Positions 37,867 through 51,100 are shown, numbered from the stretch's first letter. The stretch: DNA of 64,000 bases from Artocarpus heterophyllus (GCA_025403435.1 JAJQZP010000049.1:873487-937486), one strand, 5' to 3'. Notes: generated by a model not told the origin, from the sequence alone. Numbers and translations: made by a program.

Positions 37867-38450
37867 TATGGTTTTTACATAAATTTAAAAGTTTGTGATC
37901 ATGCTATAGTATAAATTATGTGATCTTGATCTCTCCTATGCTTAAACATTGATTTTTTTAGAGAGTTGACACTCTAGGGTTTTTATATATTTATATGCTA
38001 TCATGGACTATCTGGTAAATGTTTTTTAATTAATTATGGTTAATTAAATTATTATTTAATTATCAATTAATTAATTAATTTATGCCGGTTATGGTTCCTT
38101 CGAGGTTAAAATGTGCATCTATGTTTTTCATATAATCAGATGGCGGACTATCATCTCCGTCTATGAATTATTATTTAATTTTCAATTTGTAAGACTTTTG
38201 TAATTAAATAATCATTCGGGGAAGACAGATCTAGAAGATGGATGATAACATTCCCCAGGTTTTCCTGAGTCTCTAATTTTATGTTTTTGAATTGTTAAAA
38301 ATAAAATTGAAAAACTACGTAAAACTGTATTTTTTCGAAAAACATGATTTTTGCTCGGTCGGCATGTCAAACCCTCCAGTTCAGTAGGCCAACGGTCGTA
38401 GATCGACAGGCCAGCCTTTAGGTTCGGTAGGCCATTAGTGGGGCTGACAT
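37867..38450 (+). other. Leader of plus-strand copia, first segment
   Basis: Untranslated leader up to the nested copia insertion. The part from about 38270 matches, in reverse complement, the leader of the nested element near 45540-45620. The end (38350-38450) holds a cluster of TCGGCAGGCC-type motifs. The leader resumes at 47290 and again at 51327. Confidence 0.85.
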
Positions 38451-40414
38451 TGTTGGAAAAATAATATGCAGTGAAATTTTAAAAATTTTTCATCAGAGTA
38501 ATTTCTAAACACAAGTTTGACATGCTATATGCATAAATTAACCAGATCTTACTAACCTTTGTATGCTAAAGAACCTCCCGCAATCTGTGAAGAGAAATAA
38601 TGTTCCAGAAGAGCCTCAACTAACTGGTCTTAACTAGTCTTCTATGCTATTCTCTATCCATGACTGGAGTGAGTGTGGGCTCACACGTACAGCTCTTCCA
38701 CCGGTGACTCTCCTTCCAACCAATCGAGAGAACCCAAAGCAAGTGTTCATGATTTGTGAACAAAAGCCCTCAGAGAGTTTTTCGATTCTCACTTAGCAGA
38801 GTATCACTCTTAATCTCTCAATTGATCTTAGTAACTTGTGAGAATCACTCCCTATTTATAGAGGTTGGTCCTAGGGTCAGTCCTCATCTGATTAGGTCTC
38901 AAAATTTGGATCAGAATCCAATTTGGATCTGGCAGGCCAAACCACCTGATCGGCAGGCCGAACAGGTCCCATCGGCAGGCCGAACTGCCGAATAAAAAAT
39001 CTCACGAATCTTTTCTTTTTCACCCGAGATTCTATAGGATAAAGTCTCAGTTTTAATTCAAATAACCCAATTGAGAAGTTATCTGATCAAAACAACTTTA
39101 TCTAGATAATCTTTAAGAAAATAAATCAATTCTGAATAATTCTACAAGTTTATCTTGATCTAATTTATCCAAAATTAAATCAACTGATAAACAAACAAGA
39201 ATTATCTAATCCCAATAATTCAACAAGTTTATCTTGAATTAATTTCTTACAAAATTAACTCAACTGATAAACAAACATGAATTATTTAATAATTTCAAAT
39301 TTTAGCCAATCTGATAAGTCCGACACAAGTCACCAATTATTGGAAAAGCACGCCATGTCGTTATAGGATGTTGTGAACTAGCAAAGGGGACCAAATGGAC
39401 CTATATAGTTCAAGCTCCCGATAAATATGAATCCCAATATCCCAGATATACATTTCATAATTATCAACTCCAACGCCACTCCACTAAAAGCTTGGAGCTG
39501 TACTCTCGAACTACATAGAATTACGAAGCTCGTAAGTCTCCATGGCATATCATAGTGTATCGTATCCTCATATGATAATCCATAATCGGCTTAAGGACAA
39601 GTTCTGTCTTACCCTCCCAATTATTTTTATCTTACATTCCATTATCTCACCATTGGAAAACTTACCATCCAAAGACAGTATACCATTCGGTTACACCTAT
39701 GTATCTAATTGGTTGAGTGCTCCAGTTTTCCAATTATAGGATAACGCATATAAGAGGATATCGTTACTCCTAAAGAGGAGCTATGGATTCCATATCTATG
39801 AATAACAAGTCTACACTATCAAGAGTCATGCCTCCAACGTACCGACATGCATACCACTATTAGGATGCGGGTGTCACCCTTTGGTACATCAAAAGGCACA
39901 AGTCAAGACAACGGGCCCACTATTCATCTCAAGATTAAGATACAACACAAATGATTGTCTAAAGTGAATCGATTTGTCGAGATAGAATTATTAATCCAAA
40001 TCAATTCACTTTATGTCCCGATCCAACACATCGTCACTTATGACAACGTGCCAATGTTTCCATTCACGGAGTGCTCCTCCTATGGTCAAGACAAACCATC
40101 TCCCAAAAGGGATATAGACAACATAACAATCTTTGCATGCATAAAGTGCCCTACTTTATTCCCTCGATTGTGGATCGTATGATTTAGACCATCACCTTAA
40201 GAATCGTGTCTTCTGCATAATCCGTCCATCATATGCCCAATTCTTAAGGTTTAGACCGACAGTCTTAGACTATTGCTTGCTTAACACACATTCACCAAAT
40301 ATGAACATAAAGAGGAAAAGATTTGGTATATAAATAATGAATAAATTCTTTATTGATAAAAATGTCTCCAAAAACTTATTACATTTTTACTCCTTAGGGC
40401 ATACATGTCTAACA
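38451..40414 (-). repeat. 3' LTR of the minus-strand copia element
   Basis: A complete 1964-bp LTR in reverse, reading TGTTGGAAAA at its left edge and ending ATGTCTAACA. A TATA box (reverse) is at 38853-38860. Three GC-rich TCGGCAGGCCGA motifs lie at about 38930-38990, on the upstream side of the TATA box. Open frames on its plus strand are not genes. Confidence 0.92.
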
Positions 40415-40428
40415 ATCTCCCACTTGCA
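40415..40428 (-). other. Polypurine tract of the minus-strand copia
   Basis: GCAAGTGGGAGATT on the minus strand, between the pol stop (40429-40431) and the 3' LTR start TGTTAGACATG. Confidence 0.85.
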
Positions 40429-40947
40429 CTAAGTGAGTAAATATGACAAATCTCGCATCCCCATAGCTTCCACATGCCTCTCGAAGACTCTCCCAGTAAG
40501 TGTATTTGTAAATGGATCTGCTAAACTGTCCTCTGACGCGACCTTGCACGCCGTGACATGCCCGCCCTCAACGAAGTCCTTTATCACATTATACTTCTAA
40601 TCAATATGCTTACTCTTCTTGTGAAATCTTGGTTCCTTAGCATTAGCTACCGCTGCACTGTTATCACAGTATAGTGATACCGCTTTATCCATACCAGGAA
40701 GTACCTCAAGATCCCCAAGGAACTTACGGAGCCACACTGCTTCTTTCGAAGCATCACTAGCTGCCACATACTCGGCCTCCATCGTTGAATCCAAAGTGCA
40801 ATCTCGCTTAACACTTCTCCAACTGATGGCACCGCCTCCTAGAGTAAACACAAAACCCGAAGTTGATTTCCTAGAATCTAGACAGGATTGAAAATCTGAG
40901 TCAAAATATCCTAGAGGAGTCAGGTCCTCACCCAAATATACAAGCAT
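40429..40947 (-). pseudogene. RNase H and C-terminus (minus copia pol)
   Basis: The 116-codon open part shows the copia RNase H signature: an Asp in LGYFDSDF, SRKSTSGFVFTLGGGAISW, the STMEAEYVAASDASKEAVWL helix (catalytic Glu) and SLYCDNSAAVANAKEPRFH (Asp). The frame is interrupted just after KKSKHID near 40597. The terminal stretch ends YLLT and stops at 40429-40431, right before the polypurine tract. The function in the family is removal of RNA from the RNA-DNA hybrid. Confidence 0.92.
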
Positions 40948-41019
40948 ATACCCTCGAGTCCTTCTCAGGTACTTGAAAATATGCTTTACCGCAACCCACT
41001 AGTTCGGTCCTAGATCTGC

Positions 41020-41970
41020 CTAAAATCGACTTACAATCCCGACCGCATAGCTAATATCCGGTCGTGTGCAAAGCATGGCATACATGAGACTACCCACTGC
41101 CAAAGCATAAGGCACCTTCTTCTTGTATTCTCTTTCTTCATAAGACTTTGGAGAGTCTTTCTTAGAAAGAGTAATTCCAGACATAGATGGTTGCCCACCT
41201 TTCTTGGAATCTTGCATTGCAAACCTTCTGAGAATTTTATCTATGCAGCTGGCCTAGGACAAAGCTATCATTTTGTTCTTCCTATCCCAAAAGATCTAGA
41301 TACCGAGAACAAAATTAGCCTCTCCTAAGTCCTTCATGTCAAACTGCTTGGTCCACCATAATTTGGCCGATGACAATGCCCCAACGTCATTGCCAATTAG
41401 CAGAATGTCATCTACATAGAGCAGTAGAAAAACCACCTTCCCATCCTTAATGTGTTTGTAAACACATGGTTCATCCACATTTTGTAAGAACCCGTAAGTC
41501 TTGATCACCTGATCAAATCTTATGTTTCAAGAACGAGAAGCTTGCTTAAGTCCATAAATTGACTTTAGTAGCTTACAAATCTTACCCTCTTGACCCGTGA
41601 CCTTGAACCCGTCTGGTTGCTCCATATAAATGGACTCATCAAGATAGCCATTCAAAAAAGCCGTCTTGACATCCATCTGCCAATCTCATAGTCGAGAGCG
41701 GCAACTATGGATAAGAGAATCCGGATGGACTTAAGCATGGCTATAGGCGAAAAGGTTTCCTCATAATCGATTCCTTCATTTTGCGTATAACCCTTAGCTA
41801 CCAGTCTAGCCTTAAAGGTTTCGACCTTTCCATCCACTCCTTTTTTTCTCTTGTAGATCCACTTACACCTTATGGGTTTTACCCCTTCGCGAAGATCCAT
41901 AAGCTCCCAAACCTGATTAGTCTCCATAGACTTCATCTCAATGTTCATGGCCTCTATCTAGAGTTTTGAA
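41020..41970 (-). pseudogene. Reverse transcriptase (minus copia pol)
   Basis: Copia RT read in fragments: [15 protein letters not shown] and [37 protein letters not shown] (41652-41948), then EPCVYKHIKDGKVVFLLLYVDDILLIGND with an intact YVDD box (41296-41508), then KKVPYALAVGSLMYAMLCTRPDISYAVG (41020-41217). Breaks lie near 41510-41650 and at 41217-41296. The order after integrase is the Ty1 order. The catalytic residues are kept but the frame is not. Confidence 0.92.
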
Positions 41971-42133
41971 TCAACATCCTCCATAGGTTCTGCGTAAGTA
42001 TAAGGATCCTTGTCATGTTCATCCAGTTCAGAAAAGATGACCTCCCCATTGAACATACACCTCTCAAGTTGACGCCCGATCCTCCCACTACCTCGAAGCC
42101 CCTAAGGTTATTGTTCAGGTTTGTTTGGTTTTT

Positions 42134-43360
42134 CTACACTGATTGAATGGTTTCATTCAGAACCTCTAGAGTGATCTGATCACTCCTTAACTTCTCAAGC
42201 ACCACTTTGCTTCGAGGTTTAAAGTCGTCCATGTAACTCTTCTCAAGGAAAGTTACATTAGTTGAAACCACGACTTTATTTTCCTTTAGGTTATAAAAAT
42301 AACCTCCTTTAGTCCCTTTTGGATATTCTATAAACACGCAAACTTCCGAATGTGGTTCCAACTTATTTGGATCCTTAAACAGGACATGAGTCGGACATCC
42401 CCATATGCGAATATGGTTTAAGGATGTCTTCCTACTCATCCACAACTCGTGAGGAGTTTTAGGGACTAATTTTGAAGGCACATTGTTCAAAAGATAACAT
42501 GCGGTTTGTAGTGCATATCCCCAAAAAGATAAAGGCAATGATGAATAACTCATCATGGACCTAATCATGCCCAACAAAGTCCTATTTCTTCTCTCTGCTA
42601 TGTCATTCTGTTATGGAGTGCCCGGCGTAGTCAAATGGGATAAAATTTCATTCTCTAACAAGTGTTCCAAGAACTTATCAGAAAGGTATTCCCCTCCTCT
42701 ATCTGATCGAAGTGGCTTTATGGGTCTACCCAATTGCTTTTCTACTTCAGCCGAAAACTCCCTGAACTTGTCAAAAGTTTCGCTTTTGTGGTGCATCAGG
42801 CACACATACCCATATCTTGAGTAATCGTCAATAAAAGTGACGAAGTACTCATATCCTCCTCGTGCCCGGATGTTCATCGGTCTGCAAACATCACTATGCA
42901 CAAGTTCTAGAACCCCTTCGGCCCTATTGTCCTTAGACCCGAATGGTCTTTTGGTCATTTTACCCTCCAAACAAGATTCACATTGAGGTATAGATTCCAC
43001 CTTTAAGTGACTTAAAGGTCCATCCCTTACCAACCTTTGAATCCTATTCAAGTTAATATGACCAAGGTGCAAATGCCAAAGATAAGTCTTGTTAGAGTGA
43101 GAAGTTTTAAGTCTTTTAGAGTTATTATCATTTATCTCAGCATTAAGTAATAAGTCCATCTTAGGTTTGATAAAATATAGATTATTTTGCATCCATCCAG
43201 GACAGATAAAAGATTTGTTTTTATAAATCACCACTTTATCATTAAAAGAAACCAAGTAGGAGTCTTTAAATAAACAAGCTATAGAAATTAAATTCCTTTT
43301 AAATTTAGGAACATAAAAACAATCTTGCAAAAATAAATTCCTATAATTATCAAAATAAAG
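42134..43360 (-). pseudogene. Integrase (minus copia pol)
   Basis: GAG-pre-integrase segment (DCFYVPKFKRNLISI) followed by the zinc module HLHLGHINLNRIQRL and CESCLEGKMTKRPF. The catalytic core has Asp in LVHSDVCRPMN, Asp in LRSDRGGEYLS and Glu in [11 protein letters not shown], so the DDE triad is visible. A TAA at about 42608 separates the second Asp from the Glu, at the usual PQQN motif. The C-terminal part ([20 protein letters not shown]) runs to 42134 and ends in a stop after ETIQSV. The stretch 41970-42133 between integrase and RT is a poorly conserved linker. Confidence 0.92.
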
Positions 43361-43534
43361 ATGGACGTCTCCTATTGCTTATGCTGAGACTAAGGATCCA
43401 TCGCCCATCCAAAGCGTGAAGTCCTTATGAAGCAGACTTCTCGTTTCTTTGAACCCCTGCGGAGAAACATAAACATGATTAGTTGCACCGGAATCTATGA
43501 CCCAGATGTCACTGGATTCCTCAACCAAACAAGT
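43361..43534 (-). pseudogene. Aspartic protease region (minus copia)
   Basis: On the minus strand the active-site segment WVIDSGATNHV is at about 43480-43500 (DSG at 43488-43496), with frame breaks on either side. In Ty1 elements this retropepsin frees gag and pol products. Confidence 0.82.
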
Positions 43535-44380
43535 TTATAAATATAGAAGATCACACCTACCTCCTTTGGAAAGGAAGTCCTTGCAATGCTTCTTGATATG
43601 CCCGACCGTTCCACAGAATAAGTACTTAAGCTTCTTGGGGTTCTTCTTCTTCTTCTTCTTGCTGTTGGTAGTAGCAGGAATAGAAGACTTCTCGTTTTTG
43701 GCCCGTTGCTTCTTTCCATTCCCAGAGTTAGGATTGGAACTAGAAGCCGCTACCATGTTGGCCTCACCACCAGCAGGAGACTCCTTGATCAGCAGTTCGA
43801 GCTCCTGTAACTATTTCATTAGTTTTGTTAAGGTCATATCCCGTCTATTGCTTAAATTAAAAGTAGCTCTAAACAGAATAAATTCCTTAGACAGAGTCTC
43901 AAAGACCATAGTCATCTGAGTTTCAGCATCGATGTCGGCTCCATTGGTTTGAGCCTCAACGAGGTAACCCATGACCAACATCATGTGCTCCTTTATAGAT
44001 GTCCCTAGCCTCTGTCTACAGTTTAAGAGTTTCTGAAGAGCCCCTTGCCTCTTTGTTATGGCTTGGCCTCCAAACATATCCTCAAGATTATCTAAGATCT
44101 ATTTTGCAATCTCATAATCCTGATGTTGAGCCTGCAACACGTTGTTCATGCTAGCCATAACATAGCAATGGGCCTGATCATTAGCATCATTCCAGCGATC
44201 ATATGCTTGGAATTGCTCAGTACTTGAGTCTCCCGTAGGCTCGGGAGGACAAGGGGTTGTCAGTACATATTTCAGTTTCTCAAAGGACAGGACGATATCC
44301 AGGTTTCGTTTCCAATCGTTATAGTTCTCATCGGTTAATTGGTTTTTGTCATGTATTGATGATAAAGCGTTTTTAGACAT
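43535..44380 (-). pseudogene. Gag (minus copia), broken
   Basis: Start ATG at 44378-44380 (MSKNALSS). UBN2/copia gag landmarks: NYNDWKRNLDIVLS, CYVMASMNNVLQAQH, ILDNLEDMFGGQ, LLNCRQRLGTSIKEHM, TMVFETLSKEFILFRATF. Near the C-terminus a lysine-rich run precedes a zinc knuckle (FCGTVGHIKKHC) whose first Cys is replaced by Tyr, so metal binding is probably impaired. In-frame TAG codons occur at 44099-44101 and about 43811. The first is present at the same place in the plus-strand element. Gag would form the particle shell and bind RNA. Confidence 0.9.
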
Positions 44381-45634
44381 TTTTAATCTACAATAAAGAA
44401 TCATATACCAAACATAGGCAAACATATAATAATAATTTAGCAAGATAACACAATCATGTAAAAATTATACAAATGTGTTTATGTGTCAAAACGTTGAAAA
44501 TATCACAACCTTACAATGATAATCCCCAACTCAAAATTCGACAAGCTCCTAGGGGAGTCATGCCAAATTCAATCAGGAACACAGATCCCCTTCTGATTAA
44601 TATATGCCATCCAGGACCCGTATGATCCAACATATATTAATAATCGTTTCCTCGGCCATTAATTTTATTAACAGAGCTCTTAAGGGAGGTTAATAATAAA
44701 ATTAATGTGAGTGTATAACCATCATTTCAATATTTTATCCATGATTTCTAATCACCACCTAGGGGTGTGCAACCATTAATCATACTAAAATACCATATCC
44801 TCTCAGAGATCCAATCTGGTACATGATAGAAATCCCTTCCTAGGGGTCGGGACCACCATGTTCTGCCTATGGACCAACGATGGAGGCCTTAGGTCCTCTC
44901 TTTGAAAACCTTCTCCTACTCAATCTTTTAAAATCTAGGTTTTATTTTAAGAATATGCATGAATAATTTTAACATGAGCGGCATTCCCTATTCTACATGA
45001 CATGTTATCAATATACATGGCAAATTATATTATAATGCAGACAAGTAAAGCAATCAAGCAAAGCTACAAGCAAAATAATAATAATAACCATAATATTATG
45101 GCTCCACCCTAGAGAATAGAATACTAAGATTACAAGAGAATAATCGAGGCATAATATTGATTCTTCATCCTTGAATCCTCAAGTTGTATCCTTCTTCATG
45201 TAATTCCCTCTTCAAGTCTTCAATCCCGTATGAATTAAACACTTCATATTTTTGGTCATATCCAAATTTAATGTTTCTTAGAATTGTCCCAAAAATAAAG
45301 TTAAAACTGCATTGAAAAAACTACACCTTTTCTAGAAATTTTTCAGCTCTCGGTCGGCAGGCCGATCTGGGTGATCGGCCTGCCGGTCATGCTCCATCAG
45401 CCTGCCGACCCATGAAAGTTTGGCCTACCGGCAGACCCAGCTGATTTTTGCCCCACTGACCGCCTGCCCAACCACACGTCCAGTCTACCAATCTGTAACC
45501 ATCGGCCTACCGAACTGTGATGTTCGGTATGCAGACCGAGCAAAAATCTCTATTCTAGAAAATACAATTTTAAATCAATTTATCAATTTTATTTTTAACA
45601 ATTCAAAAACATAAAATTAGAGAGGTGTGGTTGG
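44381..45634 (-). other. Leader of the minus-strand copia with GC-rich motif cluster
   Basis: A 1.25-kb untranslated region matching the plus-strand element's leader (for example the ATATATTAATCAG region near 44600 and the part near 45600). Positions 45350-45540 hold about eight copies of the TCGGCAGGCCGA-type motif. No coding frame is recognised. Confidence 0.82.
45350..45540. promoter_or_regulatory. GC-rich palindromic motif cluster in copia leader
   Basis: A dense run of variants such as GGTCGGCAGGCCGATC and GATCGGCCTGCCGGTC in both orientations, standing out from an AT-rich surround. The same motif is found in the unrelated gypsy LTRs. Function unknown. Confidence 0.6.
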
Positions 45635-47289
45635 GCAGAGTATCACTCTTAATCTCTTAATTGATCTTAGTAACTTGTGAGAATCACTCCCTATTTATAG
45701 AGGTTAGTCCTAGGGTCAGTCCTCATTAGATTAGGTCCCAAAATTTGGATCAAAATCAAATGGATCAATATCTGATAAGATCCACGTGGAAATGTGTGAT
45801 CTTATCCTTCGCTGATGAGTAAGCCGAACCACCTAATCGGTAGGCCGAACAAGTCCCATCGGTAGGCCGAACACGCCCATCGACAAGTCAAACTGCTGAA
45901 TAAAAAATCTAGCGAATATTTTATTTTTCACCCGAGATTGTATAGGATAAAGTCTTAGTTTTAATTCAAATAACCCAATAGAGAAGCTATCTTATCAAAA
46001 CAACTTTGTCTAGATAATCTCTAAGAAAATAAATCAATTTTCAATAATTCTACAAGTTTATCTTGATCTAATTTATCCAAAATTAAATCAACCGATAAAC
46101 AGACGAGAATTATCTGATCCTATGAATTCAACAAGTTTATCTTGAATTAATTTCTTACAAAATTAAATCAACTGATAAACAGACATGAATTATTTAATTC
46201 TTCCAAATTTTAACCAATCTGATAAATCTGACACAGTCACCAGTTATTGGAAAAACACGTCATGTCGTTACAAGATGTTGTGAGCTAGCAAAGGAGACCA
46301 AATGGACCTATATAGTTTAAGCACCCGATAATTATGAAACCCAATATCCTAGATATACATTTCATAATTATCAACTCTAACGCTACTCCACTAAAAGCTT
46401 GGAGCTGTACTCTCGAACTACATAGAATTACGAAACTCGTATAGCTAAGTCTCCATGACATATCATAGTGTATCGTATCCCCATATGATAATCCATAATT
46501 GGCTTAAGGACAAGTTTTGTCTTACCATTAGAAAACTTACCATCCAAAGGCAGTATACCATTCGGTTACACCTATGTATCCAAATGGTTGAGCGCTCCAG
46601 TTTTCCAATTACAGGATAACACATATAAGAGGATATCATTACTCCTAAAGAGGAGCTATGGATTCCATATCTATGAATAACAAGTCTACGCTATCAAGAG
46701 TCATGCCTCCAACGTACCAGCATGCATAACACTATTAAGATGTGGGTGTCACCCTTTGGTACATCAAAAGACACAAGTCAAGACAACGGGCCCACTATTC
46801 ATCTCAGGATTAAGATACAACACAAATGATCGTCTAAAGTGAATCAATTTGTCGAGACAAAATTATTAATCCCAATCAATTCACTTTATGTCCCGATCCA
46901 ACACATCATCACTTATGACAACGTGCAAATGTTTCTATTCACGAAATCCTCCTCCGATGGTCAAGACAAACCATCTCCCAAAAGGGATATAGACAACATA
47001 GCAATCTTTGCATGAATAAAGCACCCAACTTTATTCCCTTGATTGTGGATCGTATGATTTAGACCATCACCTTAAGAATCGTGTCTTCCGCATAATCCAT
47101 CCATCATATGCTTAATTCTTAAGGTTTAGACCGATAGCCTTAGACTATTGTTTGCTTAACATACATTCAACAAATATGAACGTAAAGAGCACCAGATTTG
47201 GTATATAAATAATGAATAAATTCTTTATTGATAAAAATGTCTCCAAAAACTTAATATATTTTTACTCCTTAGGGCATACATGTCTAACA
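45635..47289 (-). repeat. 5' LTR of the minus-strand copia, truncated
   Basis: 1655 bp, ending ATGTCTAACA at 47289. It starts abruptly at the position that corresponds to about 38795 in the partner LTR, so about 345-360 bp at the inner end, the PBS and part of the leader are missing. A TATA box is kept at 45692-45699 (reverse). A 14-bp filler sequence marks the junction (see findings). Confidence 0.9.
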
Positions 47290-48130
47290 GAAATCTAGTG
47301 CCTTTGGCAGGAAGCCAAACCTTTCAGATCGGCAGGCCATTTTGAAAAGATCGGTAGGCCGATGGATCATGACCGATAAGCTAATCACACAGATTGGCAT
47401 GCCAACAAAGAGCTATAAATTTTTCAAAAAAGGTGCATTTTTTGATGTAGTTTTGATTTTATTTTTGTGACAATTCTAAGAAACATTAAATTTGGATATG
47501 ACTGAAAATATGGAGTTTTTGATCTATGCGGGATTGAAGACTTGAAGATAGACATTACATGAAGAAAGATACAATTTGAAGGTTCAAGGATGAAGAATTG
47601 ATAATATGTTTTGATTTATCTCTTGTAATCTATATTTTCTTTTCTCTATGGTGGAACCATAATATTGCTTTGCATGATTGCTTTGCTTGTCTGCATTATA
47701 ATATGATTTGCCATGTATATTGATAACATATCATATAGAATAGGGAGTGCCGCTCATTAAAAATTGTTCATGCATGTTTATAATATAAAACCTTAATTTC
47801 AAAAGATTGAGTGGGAGAAGATTTTCAAAGAGAGGACTTACGGCCTCCATCGTTGGTCCATAGGTAGCATATGGTGGTTCTGACCCCAAGGAAGGGATTT
47901 CATTATGTATCGGGTTAGGTCTCCATGAGCATAATTACTTTAGTATGGTTTATCATTGATCACCCCAAGGTGACGATAATAAATCATGGATAAAGTACTT
48001 GAAATGATAGTTATACGCACATATTAATTTTATTATTAACCTCCCCTGGGAGCTCTGTTAATAAAATTAACGGCCAAAGAAACGATTATTAATATATGCT
48101 GGTCATACAGGTCCTAGATGGCATATATTA
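47290..48130 (+). other. Leader of plus-strand copia, second segment
   Basis: The leader continues after the nested copia with another motif cluster (47330-47410) and AT-rich sequence homologous, in reverse, to 44590-45360. It ends at the solo LTR C insertion in GCATATATTA. Confidence 0.85.
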
Positions 48131-51100
48131 TGTAATGCCCCCTTACGGACATCATAGATGTCATTACATTTATCCATGTTACTATTAATTTAGATAAACT
48201 ATTTAAATTTAAAACATAGTTTGCAAACATATCCTAGGATCCATACATACATTGTTTTAAAAGATTATAAATATTCTATAAATAGTTTATCAATACCAAA
48301 AGAATAAAACCACAATTTAAATAAAAATTAACACAACTTTTAAAATTTGCTTACACAATTTGGTAGGCCGAACTTTGGATATCGGGAGGCCAAACTAGAC
48401 TGACAGTCCAAACTTCAACCACAGACAGGCCATCCGAGGCTCTGCAAAATTATGGTTTTAAAACACTGGAATCAATAGGCTGAGACAAGGTATTTGGCAC
48501 ATCGATGCCAGCATCGGCAGTTCGATCTGAAATGATCGAAAGGCCAATCTGCTGTTAAAAACAAAATTTTAATTTAAACAAATCTCAATGTTTCAAAGTA
48601 CAGAAAGATAAATAATAGTCATAATAAGTTATAGAGACATAGTTCAAATCTTTAAAACTGTTTAAATAAACATACTCAAAGATAAAACATAATTTATAAC
48701 TTTAAATCTTTTTCATGGTTTTCTTCTGCTTTCAATTCATTGTTCTTTGCTCACACACCCATCTTTGTCCTCTAGCTATTCCACAGTCCTCTTACCATTA
48801 TATGCAACATGATGTAAAATTGAGTAAGCAAAAGCTTAGTAAGTACATTTCATATCTCACAACATAAAACATTTTATGAACATCTTTATAAGACACCATC
48901 ACCATAAGCATCACCATAATAGTGCACTAGGCACAGTTTCATATAGAACATATCTTTCATTACATTATCCATATTAAAACTTTGTCCATTTTATATTTAA
49001 GGGCCAAAGTGTTGCACCATTTTTATCATCATAGGCAAGCCGTCATGAGAGAATAAGGGTAGCTAATCCTAAACCAAACATGATATCGTAAACATAAACA
49101 CAACATAACATAGGGTGTGCAACACTTATTTAGGTGATACATATATATATACTTATATACATTGAAAAACATCATCATCAAAACAAGCATAAACTTTTAG
49201 ACATTGAAACTTTCATAATAAACTTCATGTATAATCATTATGGAAATCACGATAAAACCATCATGAACATAGATTTCAAACATTTTTTTCATCATGTTGC
49301 ATATGAGAATGTACTTACTTAACTTGCTTAGCTAACCTTTACTCAAATGACGTCGCCACGGTCTCGATGTGCTCACTTCTTGGATGGTTCATGTCATACA
49401 TTCATATACAAATTGAAAATTAATATCATCATGAAATCATCCAATACTATAAAATATCATTCATACTTCCATCTCAAGAAAATACAAGGAAAACAATTAC
49501 ACATCACTATCTCATAACATTCATGCAAAATCTAGAATATTAATCTGCCTAACCATTAAGGCTTTACAACTCAATTTCTCACAATTCACATATGATAAAG
49601 GTGTAAAACTTTGCAGGGACATTAGTAACATATATATAAATTATCCTAATTTTTTTTTCTTTAGTCACAATAATTCCATTAGACACTCAAAATAAATCAC
49701 ACAACACACCACACAAAACTGCTTGCAATAGCAACACAGTGAGTAGCCCGAACAAACATTCACATAATAAAATATCTATATCACAAAATAATTCCACAAA
49801 AAAAATCCTACATGTATTAGACACCTTAAATTAAAATATACCCAAAGATTAGCTTCTAATAAATTCAAAACAATTTAAAACATGCATTAGAATTCAGAGG
49901 CAAAAAAAAAACTCAAATCACATAAGCTATAAGCAACACACAATTATCACACTCTAATAACTAAAATAAAATTACTATGACCCTAAAATTTATATGACAA
50001 CCTAATAACATTTAAACATAGTACCACAAAAAGTTTCATTAGAAAATAAATTTGTTTAATTATACAAAAAGGTCACATGAACAATAATTCCATAATTTAC
50101 TAATTAGATAGAAACCTAGCCTTAAATAAAATTCAAGAACTCATAAAATATTCATCAAATCATCACAAAACTTTTCAATCCAAATCTCATATACATGAAC
50201 ATATCTATAGAATTTCGTGAGAAATAACATTCGTTTGCCTTAGGAACAAAGACTACCTTTTGAGAAATTTTACCGATCAGCAATCATAAAATAGTGAGTG
50301 GCAGAGAGTAAAAATTTCATACCTCAGCATAGAAAATTCCAAATAACATGAAATTTTGAGGGATAACACATAACACATACATAAATAACATATTAATATT
50401 TCAGAGCAAATAAAGATTTGTAGACAAAGTTATGGTAGTCGGATTACAAGATGAATACAATTTTAGAAATGCATAGAACGGGTTTTTTACCTCAAAATAA
50501 TTCTTCTCAAGCTTTCCTTGAATTTGCCCAAAGAATACTCAATATTTCATCCAAATATTTGTAGGAAAATAAGGGGAAGAAGGAGAAGAGAAAACATGGA
50601 GAAAGAGAGGAGGTGTTCCTGAGAGATTTTTTTTTTTTTGAGAAAAAAGAAGAGATATGCATGAAAATGAGAATGGTATGAAAATAACGTTCTCTATAAT
50701 GTTAATAGATTTTTTAAAAAAAAAAATGGGGGATTCACGTGTATGATAGAGAGCATTAAGGGGAAAGTCAAAAATTGCTCCACTTATCATATTTCACAAT
50801 TTCAAAATAGGAAATCTAATCAAATACCCAATCATCCATAAAAGTCAAACATTCTATTACCTAAAATAAGAAAAAGGCTAAAAAATATGGTAATCAATTA
50901 GAATTAATCATCCAATCATCAATGCCACAACTTTGGTGATTACCTACTAATTACTCATTAGCTTTCTTTAGCCTGTCGATGGCTTCCTTCAGCCTGTCAA
51001 AGTCGTGAGGTCTAGCCTACCGATGAAATCCATCGGCCCGTCGTTCCATGAAGGATAATTCGGCTTGCCAAACTTGAAGGATCGGCCTGCCGAACTACCA

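Larger units (their letters stand above)
38451..47289 (-). mobile_element. Nested Ty1/copia element, minus strand
   Basis: A related copia element inserted in reverse in the leader of the plus-strand copy. The left (3') LTR is 38451-40414 and the right (5') LTR is 45635-47289. Flanking pentamers are GACAT (38446-38450) and GAAAT (47290-47294), a TSD with one change. The gag-pol frame runs 44380 to 40429 on the minus strand with several stops. The 5' LTR has lost its inner 360 bp together with the PBS and first part of the leader, so it could not be copied again. It is better preserved than its host (YVDD box and integrase triad kept), consistent with being younger. Confidence 0.93.

Noticed and set aside
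38756..40182. Plus-strand open frames in the nested copia 3' LTR
   Set aside because: They lie in a reversed LTR and are not conserved in the partner LTR.
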